Positions 11,956 through 22,480 of a stretch of DNA of 64,000 nucleotides are shown here, piece after piece (position 1 is the first letter of the stretch; each line of letters starts with the position of its first letter). The notes below the pieces were generated by a model, which was not told where the DNA came from, made no database searches, and saw only the letters and a list, made by a program, of their open reading frames with translations. Origin of the DNA: Onychomys torridus. Lineage: Eukaryota; Chordata; Mammalia; Rodentia; Cricetidae. The stretch lies in the NCBI RefSeq assembly GCF_903995425.1, contig NC_050456.1:82745795-82809794 (forward strand), read 5' to 3'. The translations under genes and the position numbers were made by a program.

Positions 11956-12219
11956 TCACCTGCCTTGTAGTTTTTCTTGGCCTATTTCTTTATGTCTGTA
12001 GGCAAGATTTTCAGGACATCTCCCCCAATTAAACTTGATCTCTACTAGCCTTGAAGGAATCCACAGCCTTTCATTTTCTGCGGAAACAAAAGCATAACCT
12101 CTCCCCCAATGCAATACATTTCCTGAATTCCATTTTAAGGTTAAGACATTCCTAAAGTATCTAGGTTGGTTTAATTCAGCAGTTCCTTTTACAATCTCAT
12201 GTCTCTCAGCAGCTGCCAT
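11956..12219 (-). pseudogene. Retroviral integrase C-terminal remnant
   Basis: An 87-codon open frame inside the provirus contains 'VLHWGRGYAFVS' and 'LWIPSRLVEIKF'. These fit the SH3-like DNA-binding domain at the C-terminus of betaretrovirus-type integrases (hydrophobic-x-WGRG...WIP-RL). The catalytic core, RNase H, reverse transcriptase, protease and gag are absent upstream, so this is a fragment without function. The initial Met is not meaningful: the frame simply opens at the deletion side. The match is by motif only, without alignment. Confidence 0.6.
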
Positions 12220-12828
12220 TCACTCATCAGCATTTAAAAAATTCAAACTCAATACAACACCATACAGGATCTAGAATCCCTGTGTATTTCCCATCTTTAT
12301 GGAACTTTTTTCTTTTCTTTTATTTTACTCTCTCTTTAAAAACTTTACTATTATTTATAAACTATTTTTTCTGTCCTCATCTCTACCAATTTTCTTTTTG
12401 TTCTTAAGCCTATGCACAGTTTTTAACATACTGCTTGGAGTTTTGTTTTTTGTGTTTTTTTTTTTCCCATTTAGACCTGTCTTTACTGCATGTCTCTAGC
12501 CTTTTTTGACCACATGAGCTGAATCTTAAACTGCTAAGTGGCATTGAGGCCGTCCATGCAGCTCTGGCAGCTGGCTCTACCTTCTCCTCAGGTCTGTGAG
12601 AGTCAAGCCTTAAACCTGTTTAAGCATTTAATTGGGGGCTATATTAAAACCACCCCAGCTCTAGGAAGCTGGTGCCTGCACAGTGGCAGGTGTTGTTACT
12701 TAGTTTTTTGTTTCTACTTAACACGCTGGCTGCTCAAGTGCTCACTGTATGGCAGAGCCTCTTATAGAAGCCATATCTTTTTTTTTTTTTTTTTTTCAGT
12801 TACTTCAGGCCTTAAGTGGTAATTCAGG

Positions 12829-12846
12829 CCCCACATTGGAACGCCA
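12829..12846 (-). other. Primer-binding site, tRNA-Lys(CTT)-like
   Basis: Minus-strand TGGCGTTCCAATGTGGGG begins two bases after the 5' LTR end. It matches the complement of the 3' end of tRNA-Lys(CTT) with two C-to-T changes and one inserted T, by eye. That primer is used by HERV-K-like class II elements, which agrees with the 6-bp target duplication. Confidence 0.75.
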
Positions 12847-12961
12847 AACATAGCAGGCTTTCTCTTGGGCTGCCAACCAGCTCCCAAATCATGACACGGA
12901 GCCTTATTAGTTATGAATGCCCAGCCTTATCTTATGCTTGTCCCACTAGCTCTTATATCTT

Positions 12962-12962
12962 T

Positions 12963-13007
<45 letters not shown>

Positions 13008-13146
13008 GAGACAGGGTTTCTCTGTGTAGCTTTAGAGCCTGTCTTGGACTAGCTCTGTAGCCCAGGCTGACCTCAAACTCACAGAGATCCACCTGCCTCT
13101 GCCTCCCGAGTGCTGGGATTGCAGGCGTGTGCCGCCACTGCCTGGT
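12962..13146 (-). repeat. B1 SINE, antisense, with (GTT)n tail, nested in LTR
   Basis: Antisense B1 with 'gagacagggtttctctgtgtagc' on the left and 'gccgccactgcctgg' on the right; the tail became (GTT)n at 12964-13006. Flanked by TAGCTCTTATATCT and TAGCTCTTACATCT, a 14-bp duplication with one mismatch. Confidence 0.92.
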
Positions 13147-13421
13147 TTAGCTCTTACATCTTAATTTAACCTGTTTCTCTTCATCTACACTTTTTGACTC
13201 AGGGCTTTTTGCCTTTTTTTTTTTTCATTCTGTATGTCCTACTTTTTCTGCTTCTTCCATGTCTGTCTGTCTGGTGGCTGCCTGGCTGGCTGGCCCCAGG
13301 CACCTCCCCCTCTTTCTGTCTTTACTCTCAAGTCTAGATTACTCCTCCTACTTATTCTTTCTGCCCTCCGGCCCTGCCTATCCCTCCTCTGCCGAGCTAC
13401 TGGCTATTCAGCTTTTTTGTT

Positions 13422-13624
13422 TGTTTGTTTTGTTAAGATTATTTGTTTGTTTGTTTGTTTATTTTGCATACAGTGTTCTGCCTGCATGTGTCCTTGCAGA
13501 CCAGAAGAGGGCACCAGATCTCATTACAGATGGTTGTTAACCACCATGTGGTTGCTGGGAATTGAACTCAGGACCTCTGGAAGAGCAGCCAGGGCTCTTA
13601 ACTACTTAGCCATCTCTCCAGCCC
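13422..13624 (-). repeat. B2 SINE, antisense, nested in LTR
   Basis: Antisense B2 ending 'gccatctctccagccc' with a (TTTG)n tail at the left. It is flanked by copies of TTCAGCTTTTT, a target duplication, so the LTR resumes in register. Confidence 0.92.
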
Positions 13625-13856
13625 TTCAGCTTTTTATTAGACCAATCAGGTGCCTTAGGCAGACAAGATAAAACAGCAACACCTCTTTACGTAATTAAAC
13701 AAATAAATGCAGCATACACAAATGTAGCACATCTTTGCTTAGTTAAACAAATACAACATAAACAAATGCAACATACTTTTACATAGTTAAAGTAATATTC
13801 TGCAACATAAACAAATATAACACATCTTTACATAGTTAAAGTAATATTCCACAACA

Positions 13857-16174
13857 TTTATTGGCTGTTGAAATCCTTTCTTTTTTTATACTCTTGTCTT
13901 GGAGATGATGACCCCTTTGTCTTTAAACTGTTCCTCTTTTGCTGGAGGATTTCTGCTGAATTCTCACCCTTTTCAGTTATCTGCATCATGTACTTGTGTT
14001 AGAAAAAATTTCAGGGTCTAGGTGCCTGTTGCTATTATAAATGACCCTTGATTCTAGGGTCAGCACCTGTGATGATGTATATTGTGGTATAATAGATAAC
14101 AAAGAAAGTTGTAATCCTCTAAATGTAAGTCCTGAGTTACTGAGGAGAGAGATCTTGGGTATACATCAAAAGCAGGAACCTCTGAGACTCTGTTGGAGAG
14201 GTCAAAGGTCATAAATTAGGGGGCAGCCCAGGAACTTACAGGACAGTAGCAGAAGGGGTTTCCAGAAGATGTGTCAAGTGGGTTCTGATGTAGACTCTCT
14301 GATGTGTAGGGTCACTTCCTGGTAGGGTGGCTCAAATGGATTTCAGGACCTAGGTCAAAGGTGACCCCTTGGCTATCAGTCCAGTATCACAGAATGCAGA
14401 GGGTAGAGAAAACAGAAAGGGCTTGGGGAAGACCTGGCAGCCAGCTGCTCATCTCCACTAGCAGAGTCACTAATGGCTTTGTAGTGATTGTCAGTTGCAT
14501 TGCCAGTGAAGAGAGCCAGAATCCATTCAGGCTTCTCTGCACCACAGGACAGGCTAAGATGCCAGGCCTCCGATTGGCACCAGATGTCAGTTTGACTTCA
14601 GGTCTGTTCTGTGCATATTGCAACCAGAAAATACTAAAACTGGAGGCTGTGGACTTTGCCCTCTGCACTTTTACTTCTGCCAGTAATCAAGGAGAGGGTA
14701 GTAGAGGCTTGTAAAACCCTTACATGTAAGAAGCAGGAAAATGGACATCCTCAGAATACATGTCTGGCTCCTCAGAGAAGGGCTGGTGGGAGCAGTGTTG
14801 CAATATTGACCCTGTGTTGTGCCATGGGTGCAGCCAACCACCTTGTATTAACATCCAGGAACTAAGTCCAGGCTCCAAAGCAATTAGACATTAGAATTCC
14901 TCTCTCCCAAACAAATAGCTCTGGTTTTCAGCTATATCACATCCAAATAAAACTATCTGATGAGCTTGTTTCCCTTGGGCAGAAAATCAGGGTCTCATGA
15001 GTCAAGTGAGAAAACTGAATCAAGCCAGGGTCTTAACTGCATCAGTGCAAGAATTAAGAAGCCTCCTGCCTCACTGCCTCAGCTGAATGCAGCCTTTCCT
15101 TGTATGATTGTCCCCAGCCTTCTTGATTGTCACTTTCTGTCTTCTTGCTCATGCATGACAGAGCCATGGCCTCACCTATGCATAGACAGAGAGCAGGAAG
15201 GGTATATCGTGTGGCAGACGTGGCAAAGCATGCAGAACATCTAAGTTAGTATGCTAGTAAGCGATGTTGGCCCCACAGTGCTGATTAACTCGAGAACATT
15301 CCTCCTCATATTTTGTCCTTTCCCATGAGAATGGACTCTACCTATCCTCAGAAGAGATTTGGAAAACAAACAAAGGCAGATCAGAAAATTCCCAGATTTC
15401 TTGTTGGCAGCATCAAATGGCTATTACCCAGAGGCAGGCAATGGTGCCAGAGAGGGTCGGGTGTGGGAGGTGGGGTGGGGAGAACTAAATCAGCCTCATG
15501 TCACAGGCTGCCAAGAAGTGAATTAACATGTTAGAGGATGTCTCCTCCAGCATTTAGGATAACAGACAAACCATTTCTTGGGTTAACATGAAATTTCAAA
15601 CACAACAAATGCCTAGCTGCCCCCTGACATTCATCTTTGCAATTGTATTAAAGGAGCTTTTGCTAAGAGATTATTGGGTTTCCAGAAATGAACTGACAAT
15701 CACCACTGTGTAAATAGATTTACTAAGGGTGTTATTTGGTTGCAGTGTCTGGAATTCCTTCTTCATTGCAATTTTAAGGAGGATTTAGCTTTGTAACACA
15801 TCAAGTTCTAGCCCATTTTAAGCATGTATTTTGGCGGGGGAGGGGGGACGGGTCAGGAATCTTCAAGAATTCAACTCTCCCTTAGGTTTTCTATTATTTT
15901 GATCTGTGCACCCATGAAATGTATCTCCATTTGCCATTTTTCCAGAGTCCTGTGTAGAATTTTATCCCCATTAATAAAACAAAGGTGTGATGGAGGCAGA
16001 GGATCTGCTGACACCAGTGTGAGAGGAAAGGGCAGGTAACACCAGCCACAGGTATGTAGGGAAAGACTCTGCCTTCTCAGCCATACATTAGAGTGGTCTG
16101 GAGAACTCTCAAAACTGAAGGTTGCTCGAGCCCCACCATATGCACTCCTTAAATAAGGATGCTACCATGATGTT
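13857..16174. other. Unique sequence, no gene seen
   Basis: About 2.3 kb that looks repeat-free. Open frames of 117 codons (14361-14714, plus) and 93 codons (minus) overlap at 14361-14714, have no domain and lack any supporting feature. A G-rich run lies at 15833-15848. Confidence 0.5.
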
Positions 16175-16318
16175 CTGGGACTGGCTATGCCAGCAGCACC
16201 TGGAAACTGTTTAGAAATGCACATTACCAGGCCCCCACCAGCCCTGTGAATCAGAAACTAGAGAATAGGCCCACCAAGAAGCCTACCAGCTGATTCTGGT
16301 CATGGTCAAGTTTGAGGG
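16175..16318 (+). mobile_element. MER5-type hAT-Charlie MITE fossil
   Basis: Contains 'cagcagcacctggaaactg', 'ttagaaatgcacattaccaggcccccacc', 'gaatcagaaactagag' and 'agctgattctgg...caagtttgagg', in the order known for MER5A/B. It predates the rodent radiation. Confidence 0.8.
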
Positions 16319-16497
16319 GAAATACCTCTACCATTGATATTCCTACAAATTATCCAAAGACTCTAATGTTAAGTCTTTCTTTTTCTGTGCAATAACTCTG
16401 TTGGGTTCTGTGAAGCAAAGACTAAGTATTTATTTCATTTCTGGCCCCTAATCTCCAACCACAATAGATGATGCAGTCTGGTGCTGGGGCTCTCTGC

Positions 16498-16836
16498 CTT
16501 AGTTAGGGTTTCTATTGCTGTGAAGAGACACCATGACCATGGCAATTCTTATAAAGGAAAAATATTTAACTGGGGCTGGCTTATGGTTCAGAGGTTTAGT
16601 CTATTATCATTATGGTGAGACATGACAGCATGCAGGCAGACTTGGTGCTGGAGAAGGAGCTCAGAGTCCTATATCTTGATTGGCAGGCAATAGGAAGTGA
16701 ACTGAACGTGATGTAGCTTGAGCACAGGAGACCCCAAAGCCTGCCCCCAGAGTGACATACTTTCTCCAACAAGGCCACACCTCCTAGTAGTGCCACTCCC
16801 TATGAACTTACAGGGGCCAATTGCATTCAAAACACA
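16498..16836 (-). mobile_element. ERVL-type LTR (RMER15/MT2-like, name unverified), antisense
   Basis: Starts 'cttagttagggtttctattgctgtg' and contains 'acaccatgaccatggcaa', 'gacatgacagcatgcaggcag' and 'aaggccacacctcctagtagtgcc'. On the minus strand it ends '...aaccctaactaag'. The plus-strand repeat at 62210-62525 is the same family. Confidence 0.7.
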
Positions 16837-18151
16837 GGCTCTAATGATCTCAGACTAAACTGTTTCTGGGAAAATCCAGGACCAATCCTTTGAATAAAAT
16901 AATACCCAATGCAGAGAACTAAGAAGCAATACAAGGTCTTTGAAGGAGGGGAGACATGTTATATTGTCAATCCCTATAGTACCAGTCATAACCTCTTTTT
17001 TGTATTCATAATATTTAGAGTCTTAAGGCAAGTTCCATTTGTTTTATTAAAAATTCAAGGGATTGCCTGATTGCTATTAATCTGTAAATCTCAAGTACAG
17101 TGTTACTGATTTAATGTTTGACATAAAATGCTGCAGATAAATACGATTTGCATGCAAAATCATTTCCTCCCATCCCTCAGTATAATCCTCTCCTTTCTCT
17201 ACCCTCCTCATTTATCACCCATCACATTCCACTCTGCTCTTTCACCAGCAAACCCCCTCCTCCTTTTGGGACAATTGGAGCCATACTTCCCACCCCAACC
17301 CATTAGGACCACATGTTTTTTTTTTTTTTTTTAATTTCATACTGCTTTCAATTTTAAAAGAATGTTGTGAATATTATCAGGAACTCTGAAGCAAGACTCA
17401 TAGATATTCAGATAAAGTGAAATGAGACTAAGCAGCCAAGTGAAGGTTAAGTTACATGTCAACAGCAAGTGAATGAAAAAGAAAAATGTTCAGGTTTTCA
17501 GAGTTTCTTGCATCCCAGCATTTTGAACACAGATTTGTTTTACCCTTGAGCCCAGAAGCCAACCAGCACAAGCAATATGAAGAAGCACTGAATCAGAATC
17601 TTGATATATACAGAGATAAGCTTAAAACACCTCAAATATACTAACTTTAGATTGATGACATTTCAATGGAGGAACATATGAGTAATGTGTAGTATTGATG
17701 TCTTGACTAAAGCAGTCAGCCATTCTTTAAAGCCCACTTGGACCATGGTCTAGGATGGTCACATGTCCCTTAAGACAGATTGTTAAACAAACCATACTGA
17801 GTCAATGGCTAACCATGATGAATCCCTCACACCCTTCTCAACTATCATTCCAGATTAAACAAAATATGAATATATTTATATAAATAGAGAATAGAGGACT
17901 TTCCAAACATAACAGGACTCTTAAAAATCATTAAAAGAGATGCTGGTTCATAACCAAAATGACAAAAGTCAGCAAGAAGGAGAGTTGCTACGCTACATAA
18001 ATATCAGAAATTTCTCTAGGGGGAAAATCACTACAAAAGAGCCAAAAGTAACAGCAAATACTTGGGAGCAAATTAGGTAAATATTCATTAAAAAATGCTT
18101 TTACATATGAGTGAGGCAGCAACTATGACCCTTATCAAAAGTAGCCATGTA
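16837..18151. other. Mostly unique, A+T-rich sequence
   Basis: No confident repeat. A pyrimidine-rich stretch at 17160-17330 ends in a T16 run. 17850-18090 has an L1-like A-rich composition but I could not assign it. Confidence 0.45.
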
Positions 18152-18335
18152 GGGCTGGAACAATGGCTCTCTGCACTTGTCCTCTGTTCTCTCAGAGGAC
18201 TGGGGTTCATTCTCAGCATCAGACAGTGGCTTAAAACCCACCATCCCAGGTCCAGTTGCCCTCTTTTTGTCTTCCTGTATACACATACAGGGAAAACATT
18301 CATAGAAGACCAAATTTATTATAAATAAATCTATT
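18152..18335 (+). repeat. B2 SINE, diverged
   Basis: Head 'agggctggaacaatggctc', B-box region 'ggggttcattctcagc', tail 'aaatttattataaataaatct'. Older than the 1.2-kb copies. Confidence 0.8.
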
Positions 18336-18479
18336 AAGGGAGCAAATAGCCAGAGACAAAGAATTGCACGTGTTTTTAAAGTATGAAAAGATTTTCCACT
18401 TCCTTTTTTAGTTTTGTAAGATTAAATGTGAAAAGAAAACCAAAAAACAAAAAACAGTCACCAGATTGGTAAAGATTAA

Positions 18480-18720
18480 ACCATACAGTAATTGTGGTTT
18501 TAGGAGTTTCCTTATAATTATAGTCACACAAATGAAAATATACGTTAAAAGGTTTTCCCCACAGTTTTATTTTCAGTAGATTAAGAATGCAAACAACCTA
18601 ATTATCAGTGGAAGACTGATTAAGTAAATGAAAAATACATCTATGAGGCAAAATAATCTATAGGTGTTAAAGAAGATATTTCTGCAAGTGCTGACATTGA
18701 CAAATATACCCATTGAGTCT
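18480..18720 (+). mobile_element. Ancient L1 (L1M-type) 3' end fragment
   Basis: 'gaatgcaaacaacctaattatcagtgg', 'gactgattaagtaaatg' and 'ggtgttaaagaagatatttctg' follow the order of the conserved 3' end of old mammalian L1 elements. Highly diverged, boundaries approximate. Confidence 0.5.
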
Positions 18721-19154
18721 TGATCCCTAAAAAGTGCCAGTTTCAAAACAGGGTGTGGGCTGTGATTGTACCTGTGTGTACGTTGTTGTGAGCCAAGAAA
18801 ATGTCTCCAATAACACACCCTGAATTCCCACCAGTATCCCCCAGAGGAGGCAAACACAAAGAAGGGATATTTTATAAAATTTTGTGCACTCTTTGATGTA
18901 TTTACAATGAGAATATGTTTAATGCTGTAATATGCATTTGAAAACTTGAAATCTGCACACCCTTCTTCAAATCAAGGAAAGCTTTGAAGTCCTTGGTAGA
19001 CTTACAACCGAGCACAGATGGGATTGAAGAAATGGAAACTCATCCTTTGCATGAGAGCCTTCTTTGCAACGGTCACCTTATTATTCATTTTCAGGATTTC
19101 TATTCTTTTTCTTTCTTTTAATTTGAGAGGGCTGGGTCTTATGTAGACCAGTCT

Positions 19155-19590
19155 TGTCTTGGTTACTATTCTGTTGCTATGAAAAAACACCATACCCAAA
19201 AGCAACTTAGGATTATTTCTTCTTCCCATTCCACATCACAATCTATTATCAAAGGAAGTCAGAGAAGGAACTCAAGGTAAGGTGGGAACCTAAAGACAAG
19301 TACTGAAAATAGAGGACTTGAAGGAACACTGCTTACTGGCTTGCTCCTGGTGGCTTACTCAGCCTGTTTTCTTATACCATGCAGAGCCACTCCTCACCCA
19401 CAGGTGGTGCTGTGTCCCCCCAGTATAGACTCACCCCCATCGATCACTAACCAAGAATATGATCCACAGGCCAGTTGGGCAGAGGCCTCCCTCAATAGAG
19501 GTTCCCTCTCACCAAATGACTCTAACACGTCAGCCTGATACAACAGTGGCCAGCACAAAGTGATCGCTTGTCAACTTGACACAGAAGCAC
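19155..19590 (-). mobile_element. Rodent LTR-type repeat, antisense
   Basis: Same kind of repeat as 9082-9455: starts 'cttggttactattctgttgctatg', contains 'ggcttactcagcctg...' and 'atgatccacaggccag', and ends 'gcttgtcaacttgacaca'. Confidence 0.6.
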
Positions 19591-20260
19591 ATTACTGTTA
19601 AACTATGGCCTTTATTTTCTTGTTTATCCCAAAGATCTCGTGCTAATAATTTATCACAATATAAAGTAAGCCAACTTTTAAAAGTCCCACAGCCTTTAAA
19701 AGTTTGAACACATTAAAGGTTCAATCTCTTTAAAATATCCAAAGTCTCTTTCAAAGTTCCATACCTCTCTAAAATATCCAAAGCTCTCTCTTTAAAATGT
19801 CCAAACTCTAATATCCCCAAACTCTCTAAAATTTCAAAATCTTTTAACTGTGGGTCTCTATAAAATAAAAATTTTAAAAAAAAACCAATCTCTACATACT
19901 TCTTATTTCCAAAAGGAAGGGCCAGGGCACTGTTACATCAGATCAAAGCAAACCAAAGTCCAACTGTACAAAGCTCCGGGTTAGACTTCTGGGACCCACT
20001 CATGGTCTGGGCTCCAAAGGACTTAAACTCTTCCACTCACAGCTCTGCTCTCCACAGCACACACCGCTTACATCACAGGCTCAGGCAAGCTCCACTCCAC
20101 AGATGATGCTGTTCTCAGTGGTCATTCCGTGGTACTGGCATCTCCAAAATGTTGGGGTCTCTGCTACAACTGGCCTGCACCTTCACCATTAGCCTCTCCA
20201 GGGCTCTTTTCAGGGACTCTAATCCTAACACATGGTACCAAGCTGGTCTCCATGACCCCT
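19591..20260 (-). mobile_element. LTR-element-associated internal-type sequence
   Basis: Recurrent phrases such as 'taaaatatccaaag' and 'cactcatggtctgggctccaaagg', ending near 'tctccaaaatgttggggtctctgc', are familiar from rodent LTR-element internal sequences next to this LTR type. There is no coding potential. Assignment is from memory. Confidence 0.4.
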
Positions 20261-20261
20261 T

Positions 20262-20350
20262 CAAGCCTCAAACTCTAACTCACTATGTAGCTAAGACTGG
20301 TCATGAACTCCTGATCTTTCTGCTTCTACTTCCTGAGTCCTATGGTTACA
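20262..20350 (-). repeat. B1/B4-derived fragment, antisense
   Basis: 'caaactctaactcactatgtagctaagactgg' and 'tcctgagtcctatggttacag' match the antisense B1-like half of B4. Diverged and short. Confidence 0.55.
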
Positions 20351-20483
20351 GACAGGTCATGAGAACTTGAGCCAATGAGTTCAAGCCTTTTCACAAAAAG
20401 ATTCCAGTCTAGAAATGCTCAAAAGGAGTTTCACGGTTCAAATCTTCCTAACTAGAAGGAACATGCTTCCTTATACTTTTTGT

Positions 20484-20750
20484 ACAAGTTGAGTATCCCT
20501 TATCCACATGCTAGGGGAGATGCGGATCTCTGCATATGCACAATGAGAGTCTTGAGGCTGAGAGTCTAATATGAAACTCTTATGTGCTTTATGTACATCT
20601 TATACACACAACCTGAAGACCTTTTACGTGATATTTTTAGTGTACTGATTTTGCTTTTTACTGTTATCTGTCGTATGAGGGCAATAGACAACTTTCCACA
20701 TCCAGTATCATGTTGTGCTGAAACAATTGGGTTTCAGGTTAGGGGTGTGC
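20484..20750 (+). mobile_element. Tigger-type DNA transposon fossil
   Basis: Left end 'caagttgagtatcccttatcc' and right end 'gggtttcaggttaggggtgtgc' are decayed inverted ends, and 'tgtacatcttatacacacaacctgaag' lies inside. This is the pattern of a short mammalian TcMar-Tigger-derived element. Subfamily not assigned. Confidence 0.65.
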
Positions 20751-21091
20751 ATAGTGGGTCACTGAGTGATAGCAAGCGTCAGGGAACAGAGGGAGGCTGT
20801 GGACACTACTTTATTCTGTGTGTGTCTACAAGGTCAGAATGCAAATCCAGTGCTAGAATGGGTTCCTGGATACCTGCCTTGATTCTTGGCTTGTCCTGAC
20901 TGTGCAGCATGTACACAGCATGCTGGCTCCAGTTAAGCCAGCTACTCGGGCCCTCTTCTAGTAACTTCCATCAGTTACTGAAGAGCTCAGACTGAGTACA
21001 TCTGAGGCCAAAATTGGGATGACCAGGGAAGGAAAAACTAACTATTGGCTATAGACTATGTTTTGTCTCTGTTGGAAGAAAGGAACTGATG

Positions 21092-21138
<47 letters not shown>

Positions 21139-21780
21139 CCAGCCTGTCCATTAAGAACACATTTTAGACCCAAACAATGCTGTGTGCCCCATCAGGCAGG
21201 ACAGAGGAGAAACAGTGAGCAAAACCCAGTGAGAGCCCAGTCCCTAGCGACCCCTCCCTGTGCTGGCCCATGTAGCCCAAGATCTACTGGCCAGACATTA
21301 GAAGAGAAAGACAGGGATTGCAAAGATGTTCGAGTTGGCTCCTCTCATATTCCTCTTTCACTCAGGCTAGTTTACTGCATTTTCAGGTCTAGCACAAGTC
21401 TAGCCCTATTAGTCCGCCCTGTTCTCAGCACAGTGGATGAATCAAAGGGGATCGCTGTGAAAATAAGAGCTGTGGAGCTGATGTCGCTGCGATCTGCATC
21501 ACCAGCTTCCTAGCAATCCATCTGACATCAGTGACGTCTTTAGGACTCCAAATTTAGAACATTTATTTAGGAACTTAACTTCAGTCTCTTAACAGCTCCC
21601 TCCTGACAATGCATGCTGGATGTTTTGGTTTGCTAATCCAACAGTCATTTCTGAGATCCATACAAATGAAAAACCATACCAATAAGACACGAAACCCTTA
21701 ATTACTCTAATGTATGTCCCAAGGCTCTCCTTCCATCTCCCCCTCCCCTCCAGCCATCCTTAACTTCTCTGGGCACCATC
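20751..21780. other. Unique sequence with a (CA)n tract
   Basis: A 151-codon open frame at 21058-21513 runs through the CA repeat (His-Thr runs) and has no domain. I treat it as chance. Confidence 0.5.
21093..21136. repeat. (CA)n microsatellite
   Basis: About 22 uninterrupted CA units. Confidence 0.97.
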
Positions 21781-22480
21781 CAGGAGGCTGAAGCATCCAG
21801 CCCATGGCTGTTCCCTTCCACAGGCTGCGGGAAATTTGTTTTACAAGGCTGGTTTTAACGGAGCTACCTGCTGTGCACCACATTGCTACTGTTTGTGAAG
21901 TGAATGATGGGAAAGGCAAGTCTGTGATTTCATTTGTTCAGACCGATTACTCACACGTTGCACACGGTATCATTTGCTTGTCACTTAATGACTGACCAGC
22001 CTGCCTGAATCATTAGTGCTGCAGCACAGTGAAAGGAAGACCTCCGTATAATGAGGAGCTGAAGGAAGTGGAGTGCTGTTTTACCTAAAAGAAATGGTGC
22101 GCGGAGATCCAGCACAGCTGCAGGTGTTCGGATGACAATGTGGGAAGCAGTTAGCTTCCAATTTAGCAGAAAATTAAGAGCGAAAAAACTGTTATTTGTG
22201 AGAGAAGATACTCATGGCAAGCAATCATCCTCACTCTGCGTCCACAAGACGAGCATTCAGCTGTCTTTGTCGTGACTTAAAACAATTGGTATCTTGGGCT
22301 GCATTCAACACCAGATTGGTGCTTATTATCTGCAGTTTATTCTTTCTTGGGATATTTTGTGTCCCCCCCCCACTCCCCCCATTTTATGGTTAATTTGCTT
22401 GCTTGAATGTAAAGCATTTAAGCTGAAAAATCTGGATGGTGGCTGATTATTGTGCCAGGGCTCTGGACTGTATGATACAA
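21781..22480. other. Repeat-free block, candidate conserved non-coding DNA
   Basis: No repeat signature over 700 bp. It holds dense motif-like words ('tgcaggtgttcgg', 'cttaaaacaattgg', 'acttaatgactgacc', 'tgctgcagcacag') and some CpGs in an otherwise CpG-poor window. Both strands are closed by stops, so it does not look coding. Conservation is a guess without alignment. Confidence 0.35.

Larger units (their letters stand above)
9778..13856 (-). mobile_element. Class II (ERV2/ERVK-like) deleted provirus with nested insertions
   Basis: An endogenous retrovirus read right to left: 5' LTR 12849-13856, primer-binding site 12829-12846, internal region to 10769, polypurine tract 10757-10768, 3' LTR 9778-10756. 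An exact 6-bp duplication, TTTATT, flanks it (9772-9777 and 13857-13862), so both ends are original. The internal region is only about 2.1 kb, too short for gag-pro-pol-env. I see only a remnant of the integrase C-terminal domain, so the element cannot move by itself. A B1, a B2 and a foreign solo LTR have since inserted into its LTRs. The two LTRs differ by about seven substitutions and one 3-bp gap in the first 100 aligned bases, counted by eye, so it is not recent. Confidence 0.9.
12849..13856 (-). repeat. 5' LTR of the provirus (interrupted)
   Basis: Starts TGTTGTGGAATATTAC at 13856 and ends '...GCCTGCTATG' just before the primer-binding site. It is about 600 bp without the nested B1 and B2. 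Its U3 start (about 13670-13856) contains several degenerate AT-rich tandem units with 'catagttaaagtaatattc'. Confidence 0.88.

Noticed and set aside
10757..12848. Possible intact envelope or gag gene in the provirus
   Set aside because: Longest frames are below 90 codons; only an integrase C-terminal remnant was recognisable.
13234..13671. 145-codon plus-strand open frame
   Set aside because: It lies within the retroviral LTR and the nested antisense B2, so it is an artefact of repeat sequence.
14361..14714. Possible exon (117 codons plus, 93 codons minus, overlapping)
   Set aside because: Open on both strands, no domain, and no convincing splice-site pairing could be defined by eye.
21058..21513. 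151-codon plus-strand open frame
   Set aside because: It runs through a CA microsatellite (His-Thr repeats), has no domain and no supporting gene context.
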